A stretch of DNA of 64,000 nt from positions 5,059,375 through 5,123,374 of the forward strand of contig NW_024756914.1 in assembly GCF_018991925.1 (NCBI RefSeq), in the 5' to 3' direction. Below are positions 43,560-55,304 of the stretch, piece after piece. The notes below the pieces were generated by a model. It was not told the DNA's origin and ran no database searches. It saw only the letters and a program-made list of their open reading frames with translations. Source of the DNA: Homarus americanus (lineage: Eukaryota > Arthropoda > Malacostraca > Decapoda > Nephropidae). The position numbers and the translations under genes were made by a program. The number at the start of each line of letters is the position of its first letter. Position 1 is the stretch's first letter.

Positions 43560-43735
43560 ATGGTGAAGGGGCAGAGGTATGGTGTGGAAGAGGAGGATAA
43601 AGGGAAAGGATTGTGAGGGTGGAGGCATAAAGGGAGAGAAGGGTAAGGGAGGGAGGGGTGGTGAGAGGGAGAGGTGAGGTGAGGTGAAGGGAGAGGTGAG
43701 GTGAGGTGAAGGGGAGGGGTGAGGTGAAGGTTCAG
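43560..43735. repeat. G-rich low complexity, GAGGTGAGGTGAAGGG words
   Basis: Short-period repeats with no gene. Confidence 0.75.
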
Positions 43736-43867
43736 TGCAATTGTATGTTTATTCCTGAGAGACAGACAGACACAGACAGACAGACAGACCCTTCAGAGTC
43801 ATGGTAGAATCTCGTCTCTTTGATCACACGTTGTTTATTTAGGTCGAGAGAGAAATGAACTTAAACA

Positions 43868-44412
43868 GATCCGTACCTGTGTTTTGTGGGGTCGTACCTG
43901 TGTTTTGTGGGTCCGTACCTGTGTTTTGTGGGGCCCGTACCTGTGTTGTTAGGGGTCCCGTACCTGTGTTTTGTGGGGTCTGTACCTGTGTTTGTGGGGT
44001 CCGTACTGTGTTTGTCGGGCCCGTACCTGTGTTTTGTGGGGTCCGTACCTGTGTTTTGTGGGTCCCGTACCTGTGTTTTGCAGGGGTTCGTACCTGTGTT
44101 TTTGTGGGGTCCCGTACCTGTGTTTTGTGGGGTCCGTACCTGTGTTGTTTGGGGTCCGTACCTGTGTTTGTGGGGTCCGTACCTGTGTTTTGTGGGGTCC
44201 GTACCTGTGTTTGTGGGGTCGTACCTGTTTTTGTGGGGTCCATGCCTGTGTTGTGTGGGGTCCGTACCTGTGTTGTGTGGGGTCCGTACCTGTGTTGTGT
44301 GGGGTCCGTACCTGTGTTGTGTGGGGTCCGTACCTGTGTTTTGTCAGGCCCGTACCTGTGTTGTGTGGGGCCCGTACCTTTGTTTTGTCGGGCCTGTACC
44401 TTTTGTTTGTGG
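43868..44412. repeat. Minisatellite, about 22-bp unit with GTACCTGTG core
   Basis: CCGTACCTGTGTTTTGTGGG followed by GT, about 25 copies. Variants lack one T or use GTTGTGTGG. Three parallel stop-free frames of about 200 codons are repeat artefacts. Confidence 0.96.
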
Positions 44413-44455
44413 GGTCAGGGGGTGGGGAAGAGGTATGGGATTATTATATGTACGG

Positions 44456-44457
<2 letters not shown>

Positions 44458-44503
<46 letters not shown>
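44458..44503. repeat. (TG)n microsatellite
   Basis: Uninterrupted TG run. Confidence 0.95.
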
Positions 44504-44505
<2 letters not shown>

Positions 44506-44529
44506 CACTTTCCAGCTTGACGTAACTAA

Positions 44530-44770
44530 CCTAACTACACACACCGTTCATTGGGGAAAAAATCGCCTTTTTAACATGTTCTCGTTCATCCTGGGGTTAA
44601 TATAGTAAATAACTATACCGTCTAATAACTCCTGGGAAGAAGAAAAAAATTGCATCTTGAGTAAATTCTTGTTCATCCTAGAGATAATATAACGGCTACT
44701 TACTGAGGAAAAATGGCCTCGTAAACATGTTCTCGTTCATCCTGGAAAAAAAAATATATAAACTTTTAAT
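44530..44770. repeat. Imperfect tandem repeat, about 75-85-bp unit
   Basis: AACATGTTCTCGTTCATCCT occurs near 44573 and again near 44727, and a diverged copy (AATTCTTGTTCATCCTAGAG) lies near 44664. Confidence 0.7.
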
Positions 44771-44870
44771 ACATAATACGCAGTTAGGTTAGGTTAGGTT
44801 AGGTTAGGAAATTATATTTTTGTTTATCATCCTAAGTTCATTATTATTTACTTGTCCACTCAGTGTATGT

Positions 44871-45080
44871 CATCAAGTACTAGGTGTATACTAACCCACC
44901 CACCTAGTGTATGTCGTCAAGTACTAGGTGTATACTAACCCACCCACCTAGTGTATGTCGTCAAGTACTAGGTTGATACTAACCACCCCACCTAGTGTAT
45001 GTCGCCAAGTACTAGGTGTATACTCCCACCCACCTAGTGTATGTCATAAGTACTAGGTGTATACTAACCACCTAGTACCC
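44871..45080. repeat. Tandem repeat, about 48-bp unit
   Basis: CCACCTAGTGTATGTCGTCA followed by AGTACTAGGTGTATACTAAC, about four copies. Confidence 0.93.
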
Positions 45081-45199
45081 GCCTCTCACAGGGCTTTGAT
45101 AAGATAATATCAACAATGAAGACCTGTTATCATGCCAGTGTTGTTGCTGTTTTTTCAACATTTATCGTGTCTTCATAATCTTGAGAGATGCCATGTTGG

Positions 45200-45830
45200 G
45201 TTATACTGGCCTGTACACTGTTATATTGGCCTGTACACTGTTATACTGGCCTGTACACTGTTATACTGGCTTGTACACTGTTATAGCCTGTACACTGTTA
45301 TACTGGCTTGTACACTGTATACTGGCCTATACTGGCCTGTACACTGTTATACTGGCCTGTACACTGTTATATTGGCTACACTGTTATACTGACCTGTACA
45401 CTGTTATACTGGCCTGTACACTGTGCCTGTACACTGTTATATTGTATACACTGTTATACTGACCTGTACACTGTTATACTGGCCTGTACACTGTTATACT
45501 GGCTTGCTGTTATACTGGTTTGTACCTTATTATACTGACCTGTACACTGTTATACTGACCTGTACACTGTTATACTGGCCTGTACACTGTTACGCTGTAC
45601 CTTTATACTGCTTATACACTGTTATACTGACCTGTACCTTTTATACTAGCCTGTACACTGTTATACTGGCCTGTACACTGTTATACTGGCCCTGTACACT
45701 GTTATACTGGCCTGTACACTGTTATTTCACACACATTACTTGACCTGTACACTGTTATACTGGCTTTCTCTATTATACTGGCCTGTACACTGTTATACTG
45801 GCTACCTGTATACCCTGGCCTCTGTTATTC
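45200..45830. repeat. Minisatellite, 20-bp unit
   Basis: GGCCTGTACACTGTTATACT, about 30 copies with frequent small deletions. TGTACA in each unit is palindromic. Confidence 0.96.
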
Positions 45831-45947
45831 TGGCACAGATCAGTGTGAGTGTAATGTGAGGATCAGTGTGAAGTGTAATGCATGACGAGACTCTGTGCGG
45901 TGTGGTGTTATCTGGTCAACCCACACACCAGTAAGCCTTAATGCCTC

Positions 45948-45949
<2 letters not shown>

Positions 45950-45983
<34 letters not shown>
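45950..45983. repeat. (CA)n microsatellite
   Basis: Uninterrupted CA run. Confidence 0.95.
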
Positions 45984-45986
<3 letters not shown>

Positions 45987-46214
45987 CATACACCTGGCCT
46001 TCCTCACTGCTGTACAATGTGAGCAGAGAAAGATGGTATGTGAGTGTGTGTGTGTGAAAGAAAAAAGAACATGTGTGCGTGAGAGAGAGGCCGGGGCAGC
46101 TCTGCAGCAAGTTATAAAAACATCAAGTCTCAATAAATCTCCAGAGAGCCGATCATTCTCAACATTCTTACCAGGAAATATTGGTCAGAACTGAGGACTA
46201 CACGTAACTGGTTG

Positions 46215-46310
46215 ACGTAAACACAAAATAACTCAAAATAACGTAAAATAACACAATAAGACGCAAAATAACGTAAAATAACAGAATAACACAAAATAAA
46301 TAAAATTAAC
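46215..46310. repeat. A-rich short tandem repeat
   Basis: AAAATAACGTAAAATAACAC words with a period of about 10-15 bp. Confidence 0.75.
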
Positions 46311-46910
46311 GCAATATATCACTGACGCAAAATAACATTCTATTACACCGTCAAAATTATACATGAAACCTGACCAGAATTATAGACAGGTTCACCACCT
46401 AAGACAGTAGTAACACCACCTATAATTCCTCTAGTGAACATATCTAGTTAAGGTAGAGTCTCTGTGTAGTTTAGACTCCATGAACACATTAACTTAATTT
46501 TCCAGGGGATGATGATAAGAAATTATACTTCAATTAACAGTCGAGTCTTTTTGTGTAATGTCGCCTCTATTTTCTTTTTGAGGTTTCATCTGTTGTTGTA
46601 TACCTGAGGGAAATAATTAAGAGACGAGTTTAAATTAGACGAAAGATTTTTTAAAACGTCTTAAGTAAAATATTTTTCTCTTTAACGAGAGATGTGGAAA
46701 CTTTGCTAATTTTCGGTGACTAATTGTGGTTGAAAGACGAGTATGGAGGGTGGGGTGTGAGGGATGTGGAGGGTTGGAGGAAGAACCGTACGAGTGTTTG
46801 GGAATCTCAAGGGCCAGCAGGATAAGGTCTACTCGAGGCTGCTTTAAAGGGTCGCCCCCCACCCCACCAGATTCCCCATCTCACCCCTGGGGCTTAGTAA
46901 ATAAGGGATG
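46311..46910. other. Non-repetitive AT-rich stretch, no gene recognised
   Basis: No coding or RNA feature was found. Confidence 0.3.
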
Positions 46911-46913
46911 GTT

Positions 46914-46940
46914 AATATTATTATTATTATTATTATTATT
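46914..46940. repeat. (TTA)n microsatellite
   Basis: About nine ATT units. Confidence 0.92.
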
Positions 46941-46959
46941 TCGCTGGGGTTAGATATAT

Positions 46960-48530
46960 ACTGTACTGTACTGTATTGTACTGTATTGTACTGTACTATG
47001 TGTATGCTGTATACTGTACTGTATTGTACTGTACTGTACTGTATTATACTATGTTATACTGTATTGTACTGTACTGTATCTGTTCTGTATTGTCCTGTAT
47101 GTACTGTATTGTGCTGTACTGTACTGTACTATGCTATGTACTGTACTGTATTGTGCTATTGTACTGTACTTACTGTACTGTACTGTATTATATACTGTAT
47201 TGTATTATACTGTATTGTATTGTACTGTACTGTATTATGTACTGTGCTGTACTGTATTGTACTGTATTCTACTGTACTGTACTGTATTATATATTCTACT
47301 GTACTATGTGTGTACTGTATTGTACTGTACTGTGCTATGTGTACTGTACTGTGTGTATATATTGTATTGTACTGTGTGTACTGTACTATGTGTGCTGTGT
47401 ACTTTTTGTACTGTATGTTATCTATGTTACTGCTGTATTGTACTGTACTGTGCTGTGTGCTGTAATGTGTACTGTGTACTGTGCTGTGTGTACTGTGTGC
47501 TGTGCTGTACTGTGTTGTGCTGTGACTTGTGCTGTATTGTACTGTGCTATGTTATGTGCTGTATTGTACTGTGCTGTGTGTGTGTACTGTGTGTGCTTTC
47601 TGCTACTTTATGTTGTGCTGTACTGTACTGTGTGTGCTGTACTGTGTATTGTACTGTGTGTACTGTACTGTGTTGTATGCTGTACTGTATGCACTGTGTA
47701 CTGTGCTGTGTGTGTACTGTACTGTGTGTGTACTATACTATGCTATGTGTACTGTCTGTATTGTGTTGTACTGTACTGTATTGTACTGTGTTGTACTGTA
47801 CTGCTGCTGTATTGTACTGTGTGTGTGTATATGTGTGCTGTACTGTATCTGTGCTGGTATATACCATGTGTACTGTACTGTGTTGTGCTGTGAACATGTG
47901 TGTGTACTGTACTGTATTGTACTGTACTGTACTGTATTAGCTTTCTGCTATGTGTACTGTGTACTGTATTGCTGTACTTTGCCTTACTGTACTGTATGCT
48001 GTGTGTGCTACTGTACAGCGTGTGCTGTACTGTGTACTGTACTGTATAACTGTATTCTGTACTATACTGTGTGTGCACACTGTACTGTGCTGTATTAACT
48101 GACTGTACTGTATTGTGCTGTGTGTGTGTACTGTGCTGTGTGTACTGCTATGCTGTACTATGTGTACTGTATTCTACTGTACTGTACTGTGTGTGTACTG
48201 TGCTGTGTTGTGTACTGTACTGTGCTGTGTATTGTACTGTACTGTACTGCTTATTGTGCTGTGCTGTATTGTGCTAATATTCTGCTGTATTCTACTGTAC
48301 TGCCGTATTGCCTTACTTCATATTATGTGCTTGTGCTGCTGTGATTGTGCTGTGCTGTGTTGTGCTGTATTGTGCTGTGTTCTGCTGTACTGTGTTGTGC
48401 TGTACTGCGTTGTACTGTGCTGGCTTTGCTGTGCGCATACGCTGCTATGCTGTGTTGTGCTGTGCTGTATTTGTTGTGCTGTGTGGCAAGCCGTGCTGTG
48501 TTGTACTGTGCTGGACTATACCTTCAGACT
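46960..48530. repeat. 1.6-kb TGTACTG-type array
   Basis: Pentamer-phase TACTG and GTACT words dominate. TACTGTACTG in the left part gives way to GTGCTGTGTGTACTG in the middle and to GTGCTGTGCTG near 48350-48500. Open frames of up to 305 codons (Cys/Tyr/Val/Leu only) are artefacts. Confidence 0.95.
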
Positions 48531-49382
48531 ATGCTTGTGCTATGTTACTATACACTATACTATACTGTCTATATTTTGCTATACTATACTACGTATACTG
48601 TATACTATACTATACAATACTATATTATACTATGCTGTACTATATTTTTGCTATACTATGTTGCTAATACCGACGTAATATGCAGTATGCTACTGTTATA
48701 TATGCTGTGCTTATGCTACGTATACTACTGTACACTACACTATACTGTACTATTCTATACTACGTGTGCTGTATGCTATGCTATACTAATGTGTGCTCAC
48801 ATGCACTACACTCATGTGTATGCTACATATGCTGTTGTATACTAGGCTACTGCATTGTACTATATGCTATACTGTTGCTATATATCATCTCATACACTCA
48901 CTATGCTGTGCTATTCTCTGCGTATGCTGTGCTACACTATACTGTACTATGCTGCTGTGCTAAACTCATGCCTACATGTACTACTGTACTATACTCTGCC
49001 TTTATTCTTACTACTGTGCCTTATGTATACTGTGCTATTCTGTACTACGTATACTACTACTTCTTTATATGCTATTCTTACTACGTACTACTGTAGCTAT
49101 CTTTCATACTGTATGCTGCTGTATGCTATACTACACTATACTGTGCTATACTATACTGTGCTATGCTATGCTATACTGCATATATATACTATATATATTG
49201 TATTCTATGCTATACTACGTATACTATTGCATACTATACTATATGCTATACTTACTATACCTATATGCTACATCTACTGTATACTATACTATACTACTGT
49301 ATACTATACTATACTGTTTCTATACTATACTACTGTATACTATGCTGTTCTATACTATTCTGTACTGTACTATACTATACGG
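48531..49382. repeat. 0.85-kb TATACTA-type continuation of the array
   Basis: The same pentamer-phase pattern continues with TACTA and TATGC words (ACTATACTATACT), interrupted by longer unique-looking bits. It ends sharply at about 49382. Confidence 0.88.
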
Positions 49383-49839
49383 GTAACCACCTCCCACAAT
49401 CGCCGTGGTGATATCTCAGATTTTTGGTTCTTGCCCGTACCACCGAGTCCGTGGTATGGTGCACAACCTTGGGACCCGTGTATTTGATATTAAACAGGTG
49501 TGTATAGGTTGTGGGGAGGTGGGTGTAGAGTCACTATGCTCCTCACTACACCCAGAATCTATCAGTAAAGCTCCCCACACCCCACTTCAGCGTTTAGTCT
49601 CCCCCTTTCCACGCTCTGACCCGTTCCCCACCCCAACCCGACCCGACCCGTCCTTCCTCTCCCCATCCCGACTCATTCTGCCCCGTCTCGTCACGACTTT
49701 AGTTCCCTGCGCTGCTCTCGCCCTTCCTCCCCCTCAACTTCACTCCCCCTCAGGCATCGACTTTAGCCCCCCCATTGTGCCTTCATCCCGCCCGCCCCGC
49801 CCCCTTCTCTCCCAGTCATTGTTAGTACCGTAGTGTGTC
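49383..49839. other. Non-repetitive stretch, no gene recognised
   Basis: The right half is C-rich (CCCGACCCGACCCG). A 142-codon plus-strand frame has Pro/Ser-rich composition and no recognisable domain, so I do not call it. Confidence 0.3.
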
Positions 49840-50345
49840 CGCCGGAAATGATACGAGGGTGGAGGTGATGTCGACCCTGCTGCTGCCTGGCCCATTGCTG
49901 CTGCTGCCTGGCCCTCCTGCAGACAACGCTACACTGGCAACAACGCAATCGTTAACCTTGACAACCGAAATTTATCGCGCAACTGCAGCACGGCCTCATA
50001 ACGCGCGGTACCGTTGGCAGCTGCAGCGGACACACCAGCAACATACCCGAATATCTCCAACTGACAGCGCAGTATCATAACCCAACGCGCGGTACCTCCT
50101 GCGACAACAGCGCCCATCATAACAATAACAACAGCATACGAATAGCAACGCGCACTTTATAGCAACAGCACATGCATCGCCAGCAGCAACAACAACGCAG
50201 TACATTCATAACAACAACGCGCGAAATGCTACCACGCAATGAAATCATAACCTTCAACAGCGCCAGAATATATAGCAGTACCTCACTCATAACAGCAACA
50301 GCAACGCCAGTATCATAACAACAACGCACCAGATATCACCAACCG
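49840..50345. repeat. Degenerate CAACAACGC / GCATCATAAC repeat region
   Basis: Words such as ATAACAACAACGC and GCGCGGTACC recur with loose 40-50-bp spacing. CTGCTGCCTGGCCC occurs twice near 49880. No gene is seen. Confidence 0.55.
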
Positions 50346-50374
50346 GCAGCATGCAACCTAACGCTGTTATCTGG

Positions 50375-50690
50375 CCCTCCTCCCGCTGCTGCTGCTGCCC
50401 TGTAGCCCTCCTGCTGCTACTGCTGCCTGGCTCTCCTGCTGCTGCTGCCTGGCCCCCCTCCTGCTACTGCTGCCTGGCTCTCCTGCCTGGCCCTCCTCCT
50501 GCTACTGCTGCTGCCTGGCCTCCTGCTGCTACTGCTGCCTGGCTCTCCTGCTGCTGCTGCCTGGCACCTGCTGTTGTCTGGCCCTCCTCCTGCTGCTGCT
50601 GCTGCCTGGCCCTCCTGCTGCTACTGCTGCCTGGCTCTCCTGCTGCTGCCTGCACCCTGCTGCTGTATGGCCTCCACTGCTTGGCCTCCT
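50375..50690. repeat. Minisatellite, about 24-27-bp unit, CTG-rich
   Basis: CTGCTGCTACTGCTGCCTGG followed by CTCTC or CCCTC, about 11 copies. CTG and CCT triplets keep several frames open. Confidence 0.93.
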
Positions 50691-51039
50691 CCATGTGTAT
50701 CCAAAGTGATACTTAAGGTTATTTTAGTGCCTCTACAGTATATCCAAGGGTTTTTACACCTGTCCGTCCGTCAAACCTAACATCCTCGACAATGTGTCCA
50801 GCGGTGAGCTATGAAATGTTGTAAGACATCCTGTCATCGATCTTTAAACACCTGGTTAAACTATCTAGATGTTTAATCGGATTATTTCTCACCTGTGATA
50901 TCTCAAACGCGCGCGTGTGTGTGTGCATCAGGTCTGCTAAAGTGAGGAGGGAGGAAGGGGTGGGTGGGGTTGGAGAGTAGGGACGATGGGGAAGTGTGAA
51001 CTGGGTGACTCCTGTGTTTTGTTGCACTGTCTGATGTTT
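50691..51039. other. Non-repetitive stretch, no gene recognised
   Basis: Contains a GCGCGCGTGTGTGTGTG run at 50910-50928. Nothing else can be supported. Confidence 0.3.
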
Positions 51040-51081
51040 TATGCATACACATCAAACATACATACATATACATACATACAT
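51040..51081. repeat. (CATA)n run, 3' tail of SINE 2 copy D
   Basis: CATACATACATA run directly at the 3' end of the reverse-strand SINE. Confidence 0.85.
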
Positions 51082-51425
51082 AATGGTTTGCCCTCTCGCG
51101 TAACGAGGATGGCCGGCCCATGGTTCCACCTAGGCGTTAATTTGTTTAAGGTGTAAAGCTGTCGCCAACACAACAACCACACCTGAGTTAACGAGTTGCA
51201 TGACCCAGTGTCAAGAATAGTCCGAAGACGGACAACTCGCCAACTGCACTGGTAACCATTACCCGGAACACGATCCACAAATCGATTAACATCCAGGTTC
51301 CCATTACTGCTGGGTAGACAGAGGCAAATGGCGTAAAAACACTACCATAGTTTCACCCTGCCCGGGGATCGAACCGGGTCCGCTCGCTTGTCTGGCCGCA
51401 CACTGACCATTACACACAGGTCGCC
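51082..51425 (-). mobile_element. tRNA-derived SINE, family 2, copy D
   Basis: The reverse complement aligns with copy C (36766-37117) over the whole length: GGCGACC head, a TGTGTAATGGTCAG region, GGTTCGATCCCCGGGCAGGG, the GCCATTTGCCTCTGTCTACC body and a TAGGTGGAACCATGGGCCGG near-3' segment. The B box has lost one G of the preceding GGG, and the anticodon-arm region is diverged, so it could not encode a tRNA. Confidence 0.92.
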
Positions 51426-51854
51426 ATTCCCTCCACACCCACCCCCACCCACCTAACCCTTCCCTCTCCAACACCTAACCCTTATAATAAAGAGTCTTAA
51501 CTAAACCAAACACTTCCTCTCCCTTAACTTTACAACAAAGTTCTCGTCTTATTGTTTATATGTCACCTGTGTGTTAATGACAGGTATGGTTAGAGTTACA
51601 TTTGGTTAGGTTCGGTTAAATAAGGTTACATCCTCTTCACCTCTGCCACTCCCTCTCAGATCCTCTCTCTCCTCTCGTCTCTTCTTCCCTCTCCCTCCAT
51701 CCTCTCAGGTCCCTCTCAGTTCCCTCCCCTCAGACTCAGGACGCCTCCACCACTGTTTAAGGGATTAAGGTCTTTAACTCATACATCAGTTCCCTAATGG
51801 TCCGCCTTGTTTATTTTGTAACTACTACTTATGGGGCTTTCTTAGGGTGGTGGT
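51426..51854. other. Mixed low-complexity flank, no gene recognised
   Basis: CACCCACCCCCACCCACC at 51435, pyrimidine-rich words at 51640-51730, and otherwise unique sequence. Confidence 0.3.
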
Positions 51855-52196
51855 CTGTTAGAGGTAGCACTAGAGAAGGTGGCACACTGTTAATGAAAGG
51901 GTGGCACTATATTAGAGGATGGCACTATTAGTAAAGGTGGCACTAGTAGAGGTGGCACTGTTAGTAGAGAGTTGCTGTTTAGTAAAATGGGTGCTACTGT
52001 TACTAGAGGGTGGCACTGTTAGTAAAATGGGTGGCACTGTTAGTAGGTGGGGTGGCACTATTAGAGGATGGCACTATTAGAGGATGGCACTATTAGTAAA
52101 GGGTGGCACTAGTAGAGAGGTGGCACTGTTAGTATAGAGAGTGGCACTGTTAGAGGGATGGCACTATTAGTAAAGGGTGGCACTAGTAGAGGGGTG
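51855..52196. repeat. Minisatellite, about 20-22-bp unit, left half
   Basis: GGTGGCACTGTTAGTAGAGG and GGATGGCACTATTAGTAAAG units. It is interrupted at 52197 by a 1-kb insertion and resumes at 53211 with the same units. Confidence 0.95.
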
Positions 52197-53210
52197 TGTA
52201 ATGAGACAAAACTCACAAGAAGAATATTACATATATAGGTAGAATATTGATAGTATAAGAGTATAAAGAGAGGAAGACTTTGGTAGCGTGGCCGTGATAG
52301 TTATTTAAACTTATCGTACACTTATCGTATCTTATACGTCAATACACATCTATTACGTTCTTAAAGGCGACTTCTCAGACACCGGCTTCGTTACAACTCT
52401 TTATTAATTACGAACATGACATGGACACATATCCTTCTATTGAAGTTACTGGACATTATTACGTTACTAGACACTGATTCTCAGACACGAACATGAAATG
52501 AATCACTTCCACGTAAGTAACTCATCCCATGGAAGCTCTGCAAACACTCACGTGACCTAGGAGGCCTAGCAGGAGACTGCTTAGCTGGAACACTGGTGTC
52601 AGGAGGGCGACTGTTAGCTGGGACACGGAGGAAGTCGGGGGGAAGTCCTGCAAGACCCTCCTCCCGTGGGCGGGACTCGGCTGTCGTGGACCTCCTCCTC
52701 CGATCCCTGTGTGTCACTCTCTCTGACTCCCCGAAAATCCTGAGGAGGACCAGGACGTCCTATATATTGGGATGCGAGCCGTCAGGTTCAGCTGGTCAGG
52801 GGCGGCAGGGTCTCCTTACATTTGACCTCCGAATGTAGGGTCAGGTCTGGACTTTGTTCAGAGACTGTAAGTTATATCTTCTGGAAAAGTCATCAGGTGG
52901 GGCCTTGTGACATGAGAGGCCCTGGTTGATTTGTGGCCCCTTGAGTTGGGCTCGAGGGTTACATTTGACCTGGCTAATGTGAGGTCAGGTCTGGACTTCT
53001 TTCTGCGGTGTAGGATATTGTATATTGGGAGAGAGTCGGCTGGTGCCTTCTTACATGTCTGTTGTGGTGACATGTCACATGGGAGGGGAGCTAGTTGATT
53101 TGTAACCCCCGGTCCACCGTGAGAGCCACCCAACACTTTTGACCTGGCTAATGTCGGGTCAAGTCTGGCTTTCCTCATGATGTTGGGGAGTCTGACAACC
53201 CCTCACTACA
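52197..53210. mobile_element. Probable solo LTR (1,014 bp) inserted in a minisatellite
   Basis: The segment starts TGTAATGAG and ends CTCACTACA, so its termini are a 9-bp inverted repeat with one mismatch and have the TG...CA ends of LTRs. It is flanked by GGTG on both sides (52193-52196 and 53211-53214). Removing it with one GGTG restores an uninterrupted minisatellite unit (AGAGGGGTGGCACTG). A TATAAA box lies at 52262-52267. No retrotransposon coding sequence occurs, so it fits a solo LTR. A 4-bp duplication suits Gypsy-like elements (inference). Internally, 52795-53180 holds about 2.5 copies of a 155-165-bp repeat containing TTTGACCTGGCTAATGT. A non-autonomous DNA transposon is the alternative. 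Confidence 0.75.
52262..52267 (+). promoter_or_regulatory. TATA box inside the putative LTR
   Basis: GTATAAAGAGAG, 65 bp from the left LTR end. This is the only strong TATA motif in the element. The U3 would be short if this is the promoter. Confidence 0.3.
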
Positions 53211-53680
53211 GGTGGCACTGTTAGTAGAGGGGTGGCAGGAGGGATGGCACTGTTAGTAAAGGGTGGCACTAGTAGAGGGGTGGCACTGTTAGTAGAGGGG
53301 TGGCACTGTTAGTAGGGGTGGCACTGTTAGAGGGATGGCACTATTAGTGAAGGGTGGCACTAGTAGAGGGGTGGCACTGTTAGTAGAGGGATGGCACTGT
53401 TAGTAGGTGGGTTGGCACTATTAGAGGGATGGCACTATTAGTAAAGGGTGGCACTGTTAGTAGAGGGATGGCACTGTTAGTAGGTGGGTTGGCACTATTA
53501 GAGGGATGGCAATTATTAGTAAAGGGTGGCACTGTTAGTGGAGGGATGGCACTGTTAGTAGGTGGGTTGGCACTATTAGAGGGATGGCACTATTAGTAAA
53601 GGGTGGCACTATTCCCAGGGTGGCACTGTTACCAGGGGTGGCAACTATTACCAGGGTGTAGTACTATCGCAAGGGAGGTA
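53211..53680. repeat. Minisatellite, about 20-22-bp unit, right half
   Basis: GGTGGCACTGTTAGTAGAGG units continue the array at 51855-52196. Higher-order blocks of about 95 bp (GTTAGTAGGTGGGTTGGCAC) recur three times at 53400-53570. Confidence 0.95.
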
Positions 53681-54070
53681 ATGGTACTATCACCGTTGTC
53701 ATGGTAACCTCTCGGTTAAATGTCAACTCATGAATTTTACATATTGCCAACCATCTCTCTCTCTCTCTCTAGGCTAACAAACTTAAAAAAATGTTCCTGC
53801 ATCGAGGTTTGTGTTTATGTTTGTGAGTGAATGAGTGAGTTTTGTGTTTACCTCCGCGGTGTTTTAATCGTTCATATATAATAGAAAAGGTAAGATGGAA
53901 TCCCTTTTGGTTTATAAGATCGAATGTGGTATATCAAGTTAATCCAATCCTTTAGGTCTGTTGCTGAGTAGAATTCCTTCCTTAAAGATACTGTGAGAAA
54001 AAGTTTGTTTACGTTACGTTCTCTCCCTTCCAGCACACTTTACTGTTTACTACACGAGACGTCATGTGTA

Positions 54071-54101
<31 letters not shown>

Positions 54102-54290
54102 AATGGAGAGAGTTGCAGCTTCCACCTGTTGTCCGTCGGGCGTCCTTACGGCAACAACAAACTGAAACTCAAACAGAAGAAATATATCGTGAAATCTGGC
54201 AGCTTTGACTGTCCTTTATGACGTCACTTGCCCGCCAAAATCATCCGACCAATGAGCTTCCTCGGTGGTGTGGGAGTGAACGGGAGCTGC
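53681..54290. other. Non-repetitive stretch, no gene recognised
   Basis: Contains CTCTCTCTCTCT at 53754 and a (TG)n at 54070-54100. The 54160-54280 sequence (GACGTCACTTGCCCGCCAAA, CCAATGAG) has promoter-like elements (CRE-like TGACGTCA variant, CCAAT), but no gene can be tied to it. Confidence 0.3.
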
Positions 54291-54655
54291 TCTATTATTG
54301 GTTGCTAGGGTTGGGGAGTTATTGATCAAGGCTCCCGGGGTTGTGTGAGGGAGAATGATTACAAACCTCCCATGACTGTCTATTATTGGTTGCTAGGGTT
54401 GGGGAGTTATTGATCAAGGCCCTGGGGTTGTGTGAGGGAGAATGGGATTACAAACCTCTGCCCCATGACTGTCTATTATTGGTTGCTAGGGTTGGGAGTT
54501 ATTGATCAAGGCTCCTGGGGTTGTGTGAGGAGAATGGGATTACAAACCTCTGCCCCATGACTGTCTATTATTGGTTGCTAGGGTTGGGGAGTTATTGATC
54601 AAGGCTCCCGGGGTTGTGTGAGGGAGAATGGGATTACAAACCTCTGCACCATGAC
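54291..54655. repeat. Tandem repeat, 88-93-bp unit, four copies
   Basis: TCTATTATTGGTTGCTAGGG starts copies at 54291, 54379, 54472 and 54564. Each continues through GAGTTATTGATCAAGGC and GGATTACAAACCTCTG. Copies differ by single-base indels. Confidence 0.95.
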
Positions 54656-55304
54656 TGTTTGTGGCGTCTGTATCGTGTGTCAGTACTGGAGTTATTACCC
54701 ACTTTATGTCACCCTTTATTGCGTAAACTTGAATGTCTTGGTAACGCTGTTGTTGTCATGTTCCCGCGTAAAGTTGCGTTACCTGTTGATGTTTATATTT
54801 AGCTGCTAGTAATTTTTTTAACGCAAAGGCAACGTAGAAATTATAGAATAGCGAGTTTAATATTAATAGTGTATGTGATTTTATTTACTATATCCTTTAA
54901 CACACAGACACTGTCTTCTCTCTTATGAATCGTCTGCTTTACGATAAGAATTAATGAACCAGATAATGGCAAGAGAGGATCTGTCGCACTGAAATAGACA
55001 CTGTAAGGCTGAATCCTCATGTGTTATTGGAACCCTTCCTTCGTGTCTTTAAATCAAGGTTATGTTTATGTTAGTGTTATTGTTTTAAAAGGAACGCGGT
55101 CTTCAACAACAACATATAATAATATAATAATAATAATAAATATGTATGCGTGTGTGTGTGTGACAGAGTATTAATACACCGTTATATTCTCAGTGACGTT
55201 ACAAATATATTATTAATGGAGATATCAGAGTATTGTCGCAGTATTTCCGTGTTGGACTGTAGCCTCTATGGCTCACCTAAATTATAGGGCTTCAATGTAT
55301 CCGG
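54656..55304. other. AT-rich unique stretch, no gene recognised
   Basis: It has a short TAATAATAA run near 55120 and a (TG)n near 55150. Nothing coding is recognised. Confidence 0.3.

Noticed and set aside
49405..49833. 142-codon plus-strand frame
   Set aside because: It is Pro/Ser-rich over a C-rich stretch with no homologous block or splice context that I can recognise.
54160..54290. Promoter for an unseen gene (CRE-like and CCAAT motifs)
   Set aside because: Single short motifs are common by chance, and no coding exon follows within several kilobases on either strand.
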